This document shows, piece after piece, positions 1-7,257 of a DNA stretch of 48,577 nucleotides. The stretch covers positions 1 to 48,577 of the forward strand of contig JAHJQL010000047.1 in assembly GCA_018819065.1 (NCBI GenBank). Direction: 5' to 3'. The notes beneath the pieces are model-generated. The model was not told the origin of the DNA. It did not search any database and saw only the letters and a program-made list of their open reading frames with translations. Positions within the stretch are counted from its first letter, which is position 1. Each line of letters begins with the position of its first letter. This DNA is from Nanobdellota archaeon (lineage in GTDB: Archaea > Nanobdellota > Nanobdellia > Woesearchaeales > GCA-2686295). Position numbers and translations under genes: made by a program.

Positions 1-68
1 CGACAAGTTTTATTTTCTTTAGACAATTTAATAATTAATTCACGCTCTTTTTCTTTACCAGAAATCAT
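1..68 (-). CDS. 5' end of an unidentified leftward gene (partial)
   Basis: Only the first 22 or so codons lie in the window. Reading leftward from an ATG at 68, the peptide begins MISGKEKERELII and is charged and helical in character. The ATG is preceded by a GGTGAT Shine-Dalgarno-like sequence about 5 nt away (73-78) and by a TATATA-rich stretch near 97-112 that could be its promoter. No family can be named from this fragment. Confidence 0.5.
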   Translation of the reverse strand, partial: MISGKEKERELIIKLSKENKTC

Positions 69-150
69 ATTTATCACCTTATATTCTTAAGATGAACTAA
101 TATATAAACTTTGTCCTAAAACTAAAGTCCTTGACTATTTTAACAAAAAT

Positions 151-160
151 TATATAAATA
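151..160 (+). promoter_or_regulatory. TATA box upstream of the tRNA region
   Basis: TATATAAATA is a strong archaeal box A match. It would place transcription start near 183-187, ahead of the tRNA-like stretch and about 110 nt ahead of tRNA-Asn, so the RNAs may be co-transcribed. Confidence 0.55.
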
Positions 161-182
161 AAGCACTTGTTCTGGAGTGTAC

Positions 183-264
183 TTGCTTTCGTAGCTCAAG
201 CGGCAACTCTTTTCAGGGTTGATTGGGAAAGTATGTTTCCTCGCTTTGGCTCGTCAAGCATACA
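183..264 (+). other. Possible structured RNA or decayed tRNA-like sequence
   Basis: This stretch starts where the upstream TATA box predicts transcription would begin. It contains TAGCTCAAGCGG, which looks like the 5' part of a tRNA D-arm. It also contains a stem CTTTTC/GGGAAAG and a GTATG...CATAC inverted repeat. No T-arm with a TTCRANN loop is present and no full cloverleaf can be drawn, so it is not called a tRNA. It could be a decayed tRNA, a tRNA with an unrecognised large intron, or a small ncRNA. Confidence 0.2.
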
Positions 265-267
265 TAT

Positions 268-352
268 GCCTCCGTAGCTTAGCGGTAGAGCGTGCGGCTG
301 TTAAAATCGTGCAGAGACCGCAAGGTCGCCAGTTCGATCCTGGTCGGAGGCG
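268..352 (+). tRNA. tRNA-Asn (GTT) with a 13-nt intron
   Basis: The acceptor stem GCCTCCG (268-274) pairs with CGGAGGC (345-351), with discriminator G at 352. The T-arm contains TTCGATC. The anticodon stem TGCGG (293-297) pairs with CCGCA (318-322), around a loop whose anticodon is GTT (300-302). Thirteen extra bases follow the anticodon at about 304-316, the canonical archaeal 37/38 intron position, leaving a 72-nt mature tRNA. The splice site is set by fitting a 7-nt loop; a bulge-helix-bulge was not formally folded. Confidence 0.9.
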
Positions 353-354
353 TC

Positions 355-374
355 GTGGGACCTAAAAGTCCCAC
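355..374 (+). repeat. Perfect 7-bp hairpin directly after tRNA-Asn
   Basis: GTGGGAC (355-361) and GTCCCAC (368-374) enclose the loop CTAAAA. The hairpin sits 2 nt downstream of the tRNA discriminator base and 27 nt upstream of tRNA-Ile. It could be a processing or termination signal, or a small palindromic repeat like those near 44300 and 48500. Confidence 0.6.
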
Positions 375-401
375 ATTTTCACTTAATTTTTACTAAAAAT
401 T

Positions 402-533
402 GGGCCCGTAGCTTAGCCTGGTTGAGTGCTCGACTGATAACACGAAATGCTTCGCATAAGTGTTGCCAAAAATTCATATTTTTGAGCAATTTCAGAGATC
501 GAGTGGTCCGGAGTTCAAATCTCCGCGGGCCCA
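402..533 (+). tRNA. tRNA-Ile (GAT) with an approximately 58-nt intron
   Basis: The acceptor GGGCCCG (402-408) pairs with CGGGCCC (526-532), with discriminator A at 533. The T-arm has CGGAG, TTCAAAT and CTCCG. The anticodon stem CTCGA (429-433) pairs with TCGAG (499-503), and the loop CTGATAA gives anticodon GAT. The two halves are separated by about 58 nt (440-497) at the 37/38 position, leaving a mature tRNA of about 74 nt. The intron carries a small imperfect hairpin (CAC...ATGC/GCAT...GTG) near 441-462. A long reading frame can be drawn from inside this intron into the next gene, but that extension is spurious. Confidence 0.9.
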
Positions 534-544
534 TGTCTTGATAA

Positions 545-556
545 ACTATTTAAATT
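545..556 (+). promoter_or_regulatory. TATA box for the first membrane glycosyltransferase gene
   Basis: ACTATTTAAATT lies 21-32 nt upstream of the ATG at 577, matching an archaeal box A with a leaderless or very short leader. It supports the start at 577 rather than one inside the tRNA intron. Confidence 0.55.
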
Positions 557-576
557 CCGTTTTTAAAACTAGATGT

Positions 577-2169
577 ATGGATGCGTCTAAATACTTGTTT
601 TCATTAAAAAATCATTTTAAAAGAAAAAAACTTGTTTACTTCTTAATTCTCGTTTTTATTGTTTATAACATTAATTTTAGGGTTGTGACTTCTGCTGATA
701 ACTATCCTTCTTATTATATTCCTTTAAGCATTCTAAACGAGGGAAACTTATACTTGAATGAGTACTTTGATGATTTCATGGAGTATAAGCCAAACATTGT
801 AGGTAAAAAGCCTTACTATCTGTCTTATACCAGAGGTTATTACATAGCGATGGGAACGTTTATAAATGGCTTGTTTGCTCTTCCAATATTCTTTTTTGCA
901 AGCATTTTTTCATCTATTTATTTTGGTCATTGGGCTATTCCCTATCTGGCAAAACTAACAGCAACTATTCTTTGCACTCTATCTACTTTATTCATATTCT
1001 TATCTGCTAAGAGGTTGTCTAATGAGAAGAGTGCGTTTCTAATAGCGGGGATATTTGCTTTCGCATCAAATATGTGGGCTGTTGCAAGTCAAGACTTGTG
1101 GAGTCATACATCAAGTATCTTCTTTATATCTTTATCAGTTTATCTTCTTATTCGTGCTTTGAAAGATGAAAAATATGTACAGTACCTTGGATTCTCGTTG
1201 TCTGGAGCTGTTCTTTCAAGGTCGTCAAATATTCTCATCGCGGCAATAATCTTTTTTTACATAGTTTTTCACTATGAAAAACAGGTGAAGAATTTCTTGT
1301 TGTACACGTTGCCTTTTGCAAGTTTATTCTTTGCTTACAACTTGTTTTATCAGCTTGGTGTTAAAAACTTTTTTTTATTGTTGTTATTTGTCATATTGCT
1401 TGACTTTATTCTTTTTGGATTTCTTTTATCATTAAAGTTTATTTTAAGAAGAACATCTCAAAAAACTGCTTTCATATTTTTTTTTGCTTTTATATTCTTA
1501 TTTTTTGCTTTTTTCATGAATTTTGAGATTAAAGACTTATCATTTTTAAAAAGTATTATTAGTGATGATTTGCTTGGCGACATAGGTTACTTATTTTATA
1601 TGAAAACTGTGTGGTCTTATTCTCTTATTAAAGGCTTGTTCGGGCTGCTTTTCAATCCTAGCAGAGGACTGTTGATTTATTCGCCCGTTTTCATCTTTAG
1701 CTTTGCATCACTATATTTTATCTTTAAGAAAAAAAACAAGTTTAACGTGTTCTTATCCTTCATGTTTTTATGCGTGGTTTCGATAGTTTTGTTTTATTCT
1801 AAATATCTTCATTGGTATGGGGGCTGGTCTTTTGGCTATAGAGTTATCCTTGATGTAATTCCTTTTCTATCGATTCTGCTAATACCAATTCTTAAAATTA
1901 TTAACAAAAACATTTGCTTGAAAACATTATTTTTAATATTTGTTTTTATATCATTATTTATACAGTTAATAGGTGTTTTTTCATATGATAATTCTTGGAA
2001 TGCCGGAGGAACTAAAGGTTGTAACATTGATGTTTGCAAAGAAAGGCTTTGGTCTTTGAAAGACAGCCAACTATTGTATTATTTAAAAAATCCAAGAATT
2101 AATTATTGTTATCCTAAAACAGACCCTTTTCACGTTATGTGCAAAAAAAGATTTATTGCATTATTATGA
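577..2169 (+). CDS. Multi-spanning membrane glycosyltransferase, GT-C (GT39-like)
   Basis: This 530-residue protein is probably a GT-C enzyme that transfers sugars from a polyprenyl-phosphate donor on the outer side of the membrane. A first transmembrane helix (LVYFLILVFIVY) is followed by a loop with the acidic pair typical of GT-C proteins (SADNYPSYY), then about ten more hydrophobic segments. The block SRGLLIYSP and the later WYGGWSFGYR recur in modified form in the protein at 25545-27533, so the two are paralogues. The start at 577 is chosen because earlier codons would lie inside tRNA-Ile and a TATA box sits at 545-556. The acceptor is unknown; the neighbours suggest cell-wall or surface-glycan assembly. 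Confidence 0.75.
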   Translation: MDASKYLFSLKNHFKRKKLVYFLILVFIVYNINFRVVTSADNYPSYYIPLSILNEGNLYLNEYFDDFMEYKPNIVGKKPYYLSYTRGYYIAMGTFINGLFALPIFFFASIFSSIYFGHWAIPYLAKLTATILCTLSTLFIFLSAKRLSNEKSAFLIAGIFAFASNMWAVASQDLWSHTSSIFFISLSVYLLIRALKDEKYVQYLGFSLSGAVLSRSSNILIAAIIFFYIVFHYEKQVKNFLLYTLPFASLFFAYNLFYQLGVKNFFLLLLFVILLDFILFGFLLSLKFILRRTSQKTAFIFFFAFIFLFFAFFMNFEIKDLSFLKSIISDDLLGDIGYLFYMKTVWSYSLIKGLFGLLFNPSRGLLIYSPVFIFSFASLYFIFKKKNKFNVFLSFMFLCVVSIVLFYSKYLHWYGGWSFGYRVILDVIPFLSILLIPILKIINKNICLKTLFLIFVFISLFIQLIGVFSYDNSWNAGGTKGCNIDVCKERLWSLKDSQLLYYLKNPRINYCYPKTDPFHVMCKKRFIALL

Positions 2170-2211
2170 TTAAATTATTATCAAAAGGAAATATTTTTAG
2201 GAACATATAAA

Positions 2212-3222
2212 ATGAAAAATAAATTTCTTGTTAGTAAGAATTTTTCAAATAATGATTGGAACTTTGTTTTAGATAATTCTTCTGATTCAAATTTTAGTAA
2301 TACAAGAGATTATTATGAATTTGTAACTTCTTTTGGTTACAACCCAATTGTTTTTTGTGTTTATGAAAATAATTCTCCTGTGGCGATAATTAATGGTTTT
2401 TCTTTCAAAGGAAGATTTGGCATTCCTTTTAGACTTAAACTAGGGGATAGGTTTGGTCCTGCAGTTGTAATTATTAATTCTAAAAAAGATGATAATTCGT
2501 TGAAGGTTTTTTGTAAAAACTTTATGCTAGATATCTTTAAAAAGAATTTTTTTTTGTATAAATTCGCTTATCTTCCTTCAGAGTTTGCTGTTGAGTCAAA
2601 ATTTTATTGTAATGTGCACATTGATCTTTCAAAACCTCATAGTATCATCATGAAGAATTTTAAGAAGTCTTGTCGAAACGCCATTGCTCATTCAAAAAGA
2701 CAGTGTGTCAACATAATATCTTCGAGTTCAGAAAATGCTGTTAGAGAGTTATTGTCAAATTCATATTTTTGTAAGACTGATTATAATGATTTATTTGAGA
2801 ACAAATTTTTTTACGAATTATTCAGGAAATTTGCTAAGAAAGGTGGTGCTGAAATCTGGATTGCATATAAAGATGATTATGTCTTGTCTTTAGCCATAAT
2901 TGCTAAGTACAAAGATAAGCTTTCTTTGTGTTTTTTACGTTCAAATTCTCTTGGTAAAAAGCTCAAAGCAAATAACTTATTAATATCAGAGATTGCCAAG
3001 AAATATGCTTGTTCAAATTTTTCAAAGTTTATGATTGGAGGGCTTGGTTTTGATCTCCATGATGAACTGACTGGTTATGGAATGTTTAAAAAGAGTTTTA
3101 ATCCAATCATTCAAAAAGCTCCTTTGATTAAAAGCATAAGTAAATTAGAGTTTCTTGTTAGGTATTATAACTTCTTTTTTAAGAAAAATTTTAATAAAGG
3201 GTTGTTTTTTGATTCAAAATGA
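2212..3222 (+). CDS. FemAB/FemX-like peptidyl (aminoacyl) transferase, GNAT fold
   Basis: This 336-residue protein resembles FemABX-type transferases, which in bacteria add amino acids from aminoacyl-tRNA to the side chain of the peptidoglycan stem peptide. The supporting block is MKNFKKSCRNAIAHSKR near residues 145-165, like the KxxRxxIRKAxK motif of the family. It is followed by a second GNAT-like half with strand-rich IWIAYKDDYVLSLAIIAKY and the helix and glycine-rich end KFMIGGLGFDL. No signal peptide or membrane segment is seen, so it is probably cytoplasmic or peripheral. Its stop codon overlaps the start of the Ddl-like gene by 4 nt, so the two are almost certainly co-translated. It could also belong to the broader BioF2-like/polysaccharide GNAT group, which is hard to separate by eye. 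Confidence 0.65.
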   Translation: MKNKFLVSKNFSNNDWNFVLDNSSDSNFSNTRDYYEFVTSFGYNPIVFCVYENNSPVAIINGFSFKGRFGIPFRLKLGDRFGPAVVIINSKKDDNSLKVFCKNFMLDIFKKNFFLYKFAYLPSEFAVESKFYCNVHIDLSKPHSIIMKNFKKSCRNAIAHSKRQCVNIISSSSENAVRELLSNSYFCKTDYNDLFENKFFYELFRKFAKKGGAEIWIAYKDDYVLSLAIIAKYKDKLSLCFLRSNSLGKKLKANNLLISEIAKKYACSNFSKFMIGGLGFDLHDELTGYGMFKKSFNPIIQKAPLIKSISKLEFLVRYYNFFFKKNFNKGLFFDSK

Positions 3223-4265
3223 TTTATTTATCAAATTTGCTCAACAGAGTTTTGTTTGTTCTTTTGAAGTTAAGATTATTTTTTTTTAAATTAGAGTTCA
3301 AAAGACAAAAACGCCAACATGTTAAACTTTCAAATCAAAGGGTTGCTATACTCGTAGATAATGAGCCTGTTGATAGTTTATCTTTTTTGTCACTGGCCAA
3401 AATTGTTCAAAAAATTCTTATAAAAAATGGGGTTGAATCAAAAATTTTATTTGTGGATAAAAAACTCTTTCAGAATCTAAAAAAACACAATATCTCATTG
3501 GTGTTTATTGGTTTTAGTAGAATTTATAGAAAGGAAGGAACTATTCAGGCATTGCTTGATTATTTAGATATTAAGTATGTTGGGTCGAGCCATTTATCAG
3601 TTGCTCTTTGTTTTGACAAGTCTTTATGCAAAAAAATATCTATTGCGCAAGGAGTTAAAGCCCCTAAATTCTTGGAGATTAGACATTTAAAAGAGGTTAA
3701 TATTTCAAAAGTTAAGCAAGAATTAAAATTTCCTGTTATTGTCAAGGGAAATCATAGTTATATAAGCATGGGTTTATCTTATGTGAATGACTCTAAAAGT
3801 CTTTTTTTGGCCGTGGAAGAATGCCTTAGTTTTGATGATTCTGTTTTGATTGAAGAATATATTGATGGGCAAGAAGTGAGTATTGGTGTTATTGGAACTT
3901 TGGACAATCCAAAACCGTTAGGAATTGTTTGTTTGAAGAAGAATACTGTGGTGAGTTTTAAAGATAAGAAAATGGCTTCTATAGAAATTGATTATGATAT
4001 GAAACTCTCAGAAGAAACAAAATTAAGAATTATTAATACTGCCTTGACACTTTTCAAATCTTTTGGGTGTCGTGGTTTTGCAAGGTTTGACTTCATCATT
4101 AAGAAAGGTGAGGTTTATTTTTTAGAAGTGAATGGTATTCCAGGATTATTCAAAGAAAGCCTGATGACAAAATCAGCTGAAATTGCAGGGATGAGTCATG
4201 AGGATTTGATTATGAACATTTTAGTATCTGCCTTGGGGAAAAGTGATTATTTAAGCTTTAAATAG
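3219..4265 (+). CDS. ddl: D-alanine-D-alanine ligase-like ATP-grasp protein
   Basis: This 348-residue protein has the order of blocks of Ddl, which joins two D-alanines for the peptidoglycan stem. EGTIQALLDYLDIKYVGSS corresponds to the Ddl GTIQGLLE...YTGSG block and KFPVIVKG to the ATP-binding lysine strand. VLIEEYIDGQEVSIGV is the ATP-grasp glutamate strand. GFARFDF and FLEVNGIPGLFKESL hold the metal-binding Asp, Glu and Asn and a Ser-Leu after the loop. Two substrate-side features differ: the N-terminal glycine-rich GGxSxE segment reads VDNEPVDSLSF, and the omega-loop KY position reads KM. It may therefore use another D-amino acid or hydroxy acid. About 40 basic, hydrophobic residues precede the fold. 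The last 19 nt overlap the convergent MurF-M23 gene. Confidence 0.8.
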   Translation: MIYLSNLLNRVLFVLLKLRLFFFKLEFKRQKRQHVKLSNQRVAILVDNEPVDSLSFLSLAKIVQKILIKNGVESKILFVDKKLFQNLKKHNISLVFIGFSRIYRKEGTIQALLDYLDIKYVGSSHLSVALCFDKSLCKKISIAQGVKAPKFLEIRHLKEVNISKVKQELKFPVIVKGNHSYISMGLSYVNDSKSLFLAVEECLSFDDSVLIEEYIDGQEVSIGVIGTLDNPKPLGIVCLKKNTVVSFKDKKMASIEIDYDMKLSEETKLRIINTALTLFKSFGCRGFARFDFIIKKGEVYFLEVNGIPGLFKESLMTKSAEIAGMSHEDLIMNILVSALGKSDYLSFK

Positions 4266-5851
4266 ATTGTTGGGTCTATTGAGTGTTTGTTTTTTCGTAT
4301 TTCAAAGTGCAAATGAGTATAATCATAAACGCTATTATCATTAGGAATGTTTCCACTCCTCCCAACTAGTCCAATTAACAAACCTTTTTTTATCTTTTGT
4401 CCTTTATGGACGAAAATGTTGTTCAAATGAGCATACCAACTCTCACAATTATCATGTTTTATTATTACTGTTTTTCCATACAACTTTTTCACGCCAGAAA
4501 AAATCACTACACCACAATCAACGCTGTAAACTCTTGTGTTTATATTGGCTGGAAAATCTATTCCTTGATGTTCGTTTTTTTTTCTTGAAGCATTAAAGTT
4601 ACCAACTTCAAAATAAGAGTTAATGTTCTTTATTGGTAGTTGCACATCTTTATTGTTCTTGTTTAATCTTAATATTATTCCTTTTTTAAGTTTTGAAATG
4701 ATTATGTTTAAATTTATTTTATTTGACGCTTTAAAGACAATCATATCATTTGGCTTTAGAATCTCAAGAATTTTATTCATTATCTGTTCTAAATCTTCTG
4801 AATAAAATATCTTTTTTTTATCAAAATTTAATTTTAACAGTTCTTTCTTTGTCAGCATAACTATTTTTCCAATCAAAAGAATGTTTTCTGGTTTGATCGT
4901 GGCTAGTTCCTTTGCAATCATTATGTGGAATTCTTTCTCTTTTGATCCTAATTCCAACATATCCCCGAAGACAAGTATTTTTCTGCGTGTTTTGTCTTTA
5001 ACAATTGTTTTTAACATGGCTTTCACAGATGATGGATTTGAATTGTAAGAATCATCAATTAACAAAATGTTTTTATTCAATTTATTTAGTTCCAACCTTC
5101 CTCTAACATTTCTCATAGTTTTTAAGCTTGATATGATTTCTGAATTGCTACAGCCTAGTTTTTTAGCAGCGATGATTGCTCCACTCAAATTTTTTACATT
5201 GTGCTGGCCCACCACTTCTGTTTTGATAAGAATGCTTTCTTTTTTTTGATTGTTATTCAAGAAAAAATTTGTTTCAATCAATTTTTTTTCTTTGATATTC
5301 TTTATTTGATAGTTGGAATCGATGCTTTGGCCGTACGTTATAATATTATAATTCTTGTTTTTTATTAGTTTTTGAAGTTGAACATCTTCTTTGTTGAGTA
5401 TTATTATACCATTGGATTTTAAAGAACTCAGTATTTTTATTTTTTCATTGTAAATATCTAAATCAGAACTGTTAAAGTATTCCCCATGGGCATAACCGAT
5501 TTCTGTGAATATGATGATGTCAGGTTTTATTAGTTGACTGTAAATATTCATATCATTAGGATAATTTATGGCTGCTTCTACAATTAATATCTGGTGTTTG
5601 CTTCTTAATCTGAAAATAACAGACACTAATCTTTGGATATCAGCTTCCAAGGAGTTTTCGTTTAGGATTCTGGTTTTATACTTTTGCTCTAATATTTTTA
5701 TGAGTGCTTCTTTTGTTGTTGTTTTGCCGATGCTTCCAACAATTGCTATCGTTCTTGGTTCAAAAAATCTGTAAATCAGATTTGCTATTAGCGTTACTGG
5801 TCTATGGGTGTAAAGAATTTTTTTAATTTTTTTGAAAACTTTAATTTTCAT
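4247..5851 (-). CDS. murF: MurF-like Mur ligase fused to a C-terminal M23 (LytM) peptidase domain
   Basis: Residues about 30-400 are a Mur ligase closest to MurF, which adds D-Ala-D-Ala to UDP-MurNAc-tripeptide. The P-loop is GSIGKTTTKE (residues 39-48). Other blocks are TEIGYAHGEYF, GRLELNK, IDDSYNSNPSS and FGDMLELG. The usual MurF N-terminal substrate-binding domain of about 80 residues is absent: only about 33 residues precede the P-loop strand. Residues about 415-534 form an M23 metallopeptidase domain with complete zinc ligands, HQGID (His428, Asp432) and HLHFE (His513, His515). No signal peptide or clear membrane helix precedes the protein, so the peptidase half appears cytoplasmic. The gene is convergent with ddl and 3 nt downstream of a radical SAM gene. 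Fusion of a wall synthetase with a wall hydrolase is very unusual. Confidence 0.85.
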   Translation of the reverse strand: MKIKVFKKIKKILYTHRPVTLIANLIYRFFEPRTIAIVGSIGKTTTKEALIKILEQKYKTRILNENSLEADIQRLVSVIFRLRSKHQILIVEAAINYPNDMNIYSQLIKPDIIIFTEIGYAHGEYFNSSDLDIYNEKIKILSSLKSNGIIILNKEDVQLQKLIKNKNYNIITYGQSIDSNYQIKNIKEKKLIETNFFLNNNQKKESILIKTEVVGQHNVKNLSGAIIAAKKLGCSNSEIISSLKTMRNVRGRLELNKLNKNILLIDDSYNSNPSSVKAMLKTIVKDKTRRKILVFGDMLELGSKEKEFHIMIAKELATIKPENILLIGKIVMLTKKELLKLNFDKKKIFYSEDLEQIMNKILEILKPNDMIVFKASNKINLNIIISKLKKGIILRLNKNNKDVQLPIKNINSYFEVGNFNASRKKNEHQGIDFPANINTRVYSVDCGVVIFSGVKKLYGKTVIIKHDNCESWYAHLNNIFVHKGQKIKKGLLIGLVGRSGNIPNDNSVYDYTHLHFEIRKNKHSIDPTIYLKLK

Positions 5852-5854
5852 TTT

Positions 5855-7249
5855 TTATATTAATTTTATTTTTTCAATAAAAACACTTCCGAGAATCTTT
5901 ATTTTTTTCAAATAGATTTCAACAGGGAATTTCCACATTCTATATTTGCATCTCTTTGTCGCTATGAATCTTAAAAATTTTATCATCAGGGATGCTCTGG
6001 ATTTATTTATTTCTTCATAAATTTGTTTATAATGAAAAGAATGACTTATACACTCTAATGTATTAATGTTTTTAGGTGCACGATTAATACTTTTTATGAA
6101 GAATGGAGTATAAGCCCACTCTTCCAGATTTTTTTTTCTGTGTCTTTTTGATAATTTTGTTAATGGGTAATTCTTATACACAGATATTAATGATTGAAAT
6201 CCATATTGTTTTTCTATTAAATCTGCAAAATCAAGTATTTTATTAATATCATCTTTTCTTTGTTTAGGATATCCTATTATGAATATTAAAATTGCGTAAA
6301 TACCTGCTTCTTTACAATTTTTTAATGTTTGAAACAATTCTTCGTTTGAAAAATATTTTTTTAGTTCTCTTCTTTTCTCTGTTGAATAACTTTCTACACC
6401 TATAAGAACTTGTCTTAATCCGTTTGCTGCTAACATTCTTACATATTCTTTGTTTTTTAAGTATTTGACGTGAGCCCAACTAGTCCATGTTAAAGATAGA
6501 TTGTTTTTCCTGATTAAGGAACAAAATGTTTCTATTATTTGTTTATTGCAGAGTTGTGCTTCTCCTCTGAAATCAATCTTTGTAAAGCCATTTCTAATTA
6601 TCAGACTTACTTCTTCCATCATTTTTTCAGGAGTTTTACCTCTGAAAGGTCCTGTTGAGGATATATGACAAAAACTGCATTTGAATGGGCAACCTCTAGT
6701 CATGTGAACATACGCTGCTTGATATTTTTTCATCTTTACAAGGTGAAAAGCTGGTGGTGGGAGTTGATTTATATCAATTATTTCTCTTGAAGTGTTAAGA
6801 ACTATCTTATTCTTATTTTTATAAATAATTCCTTTGATTAGATTTTTATCTTTATTTTTTACCAATTCTAGAAATGTATCTTCACCTTCTCCAATAACAA
6901 CGATGTCAACATAAGGCTCTTTAATAACTAATTCATACTCACAGGTTGGAAATGGTCCTCCCCATACAATGTTTGTTTGAGGGTTTGTTTTCTTAATTTT
7001 TTGACTGATTAGTTTTGCAGATATTATCTGCAGCCCTATCATGACGCTAATGCCAACATATTCGGGTTTTTTATTCTTTATGTAATCAGTGATTTTTTTT
7101 ATGTAATCTTTCTCAATGTTTGTATCTATTATTGTAACATTAAAACCGTTATTTTCCAGAACTGCTGCAATGTACATGAGTGGAATTGGTGGTTTTATGT
7201 GAAAATTCTCAAAGAATTTTGGTTGTATTAAAAGAACATTTTTTTTCAT
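5855..7249 (-). CDS. B12-binding-type radical SAM protein
   Basis: This is a 464-residue radical SAM enzyme of the cobalamin-binding class. The N-terminal Rossmann-like domain has PPIPLMYIAAVLENNG and IVWGGPFPTCEYE, typical of B12-binding domains, although no clear DxHxxG cobalamin-ligand motif is seen. The radical SAM core starts with RGCPFKCSFC (CX3CX2C, binding the 4Fe-4S cluster). The start is placed at the ATG at 7249, giving a standard N-terminus (MKKNVLLIQP) and an 8-nt gap after the upstream methyltransferase gene; an earlier in-frame start would overlap that gene. Likely substrates are lipids or glycans of the surrounding surface cluster, but this is inference from context. Confidence 0.8.
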   Translation of the reverse strand: MKKNVLLIQPKFFENFHIKPPIPLMYIAAVLENNGFNVTIIDTNIEKDYIKKITDYIKNKKPEYVGISVMIGLQIISAKLISQKIKKTNPQTNIVWGGPFPTCEYELVIKEPYVDIVVIGEGEDTFLELVKNKDKNLIKGIIYKNKNKIVLNTSREIIDINQLPPPAFHLVKMKKYQAAYVHMTRGCPFKCSFCHISSTGPFRGKTPEKMMEEVSLIIRNGFTKIDFRGEAQLCNKQIIETFCSLIRKNNLSLTWTSWAHVKYLKNKEYVRMLAANGLRQVLIGVESYSTEKRRELKKYFSNEELFQTLKNCKEAGIYAILIFIIGYPKQRKDDINKILDFADLIEKQYGFQSLISVYKNYPLTKLSKRHRKKNLEEWAYTPFFIKSINRAPKNINTLECISHSFHYKQIYEEINKSRASLMIKFLRFIATKRCKYRMWKFPVEIYLKKIKILGSVFIEKIKLI

Positions 7250-7257
7250 TGTCAAGC

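Noticed and set aside
183-264. A third tRNA gene
   Set aside because: No T-arm and no acceptor stem of 7 bp can be found, so it is kept only as an uncertain RNA candidate.
460-576. N-terminal extension of the first membrane protein starting in the tRNA-Ile intron
   Set aside because: It would overlap the tRNA 3' half, has no membrane-protein character, and a TATA box supports the ATG at 577.
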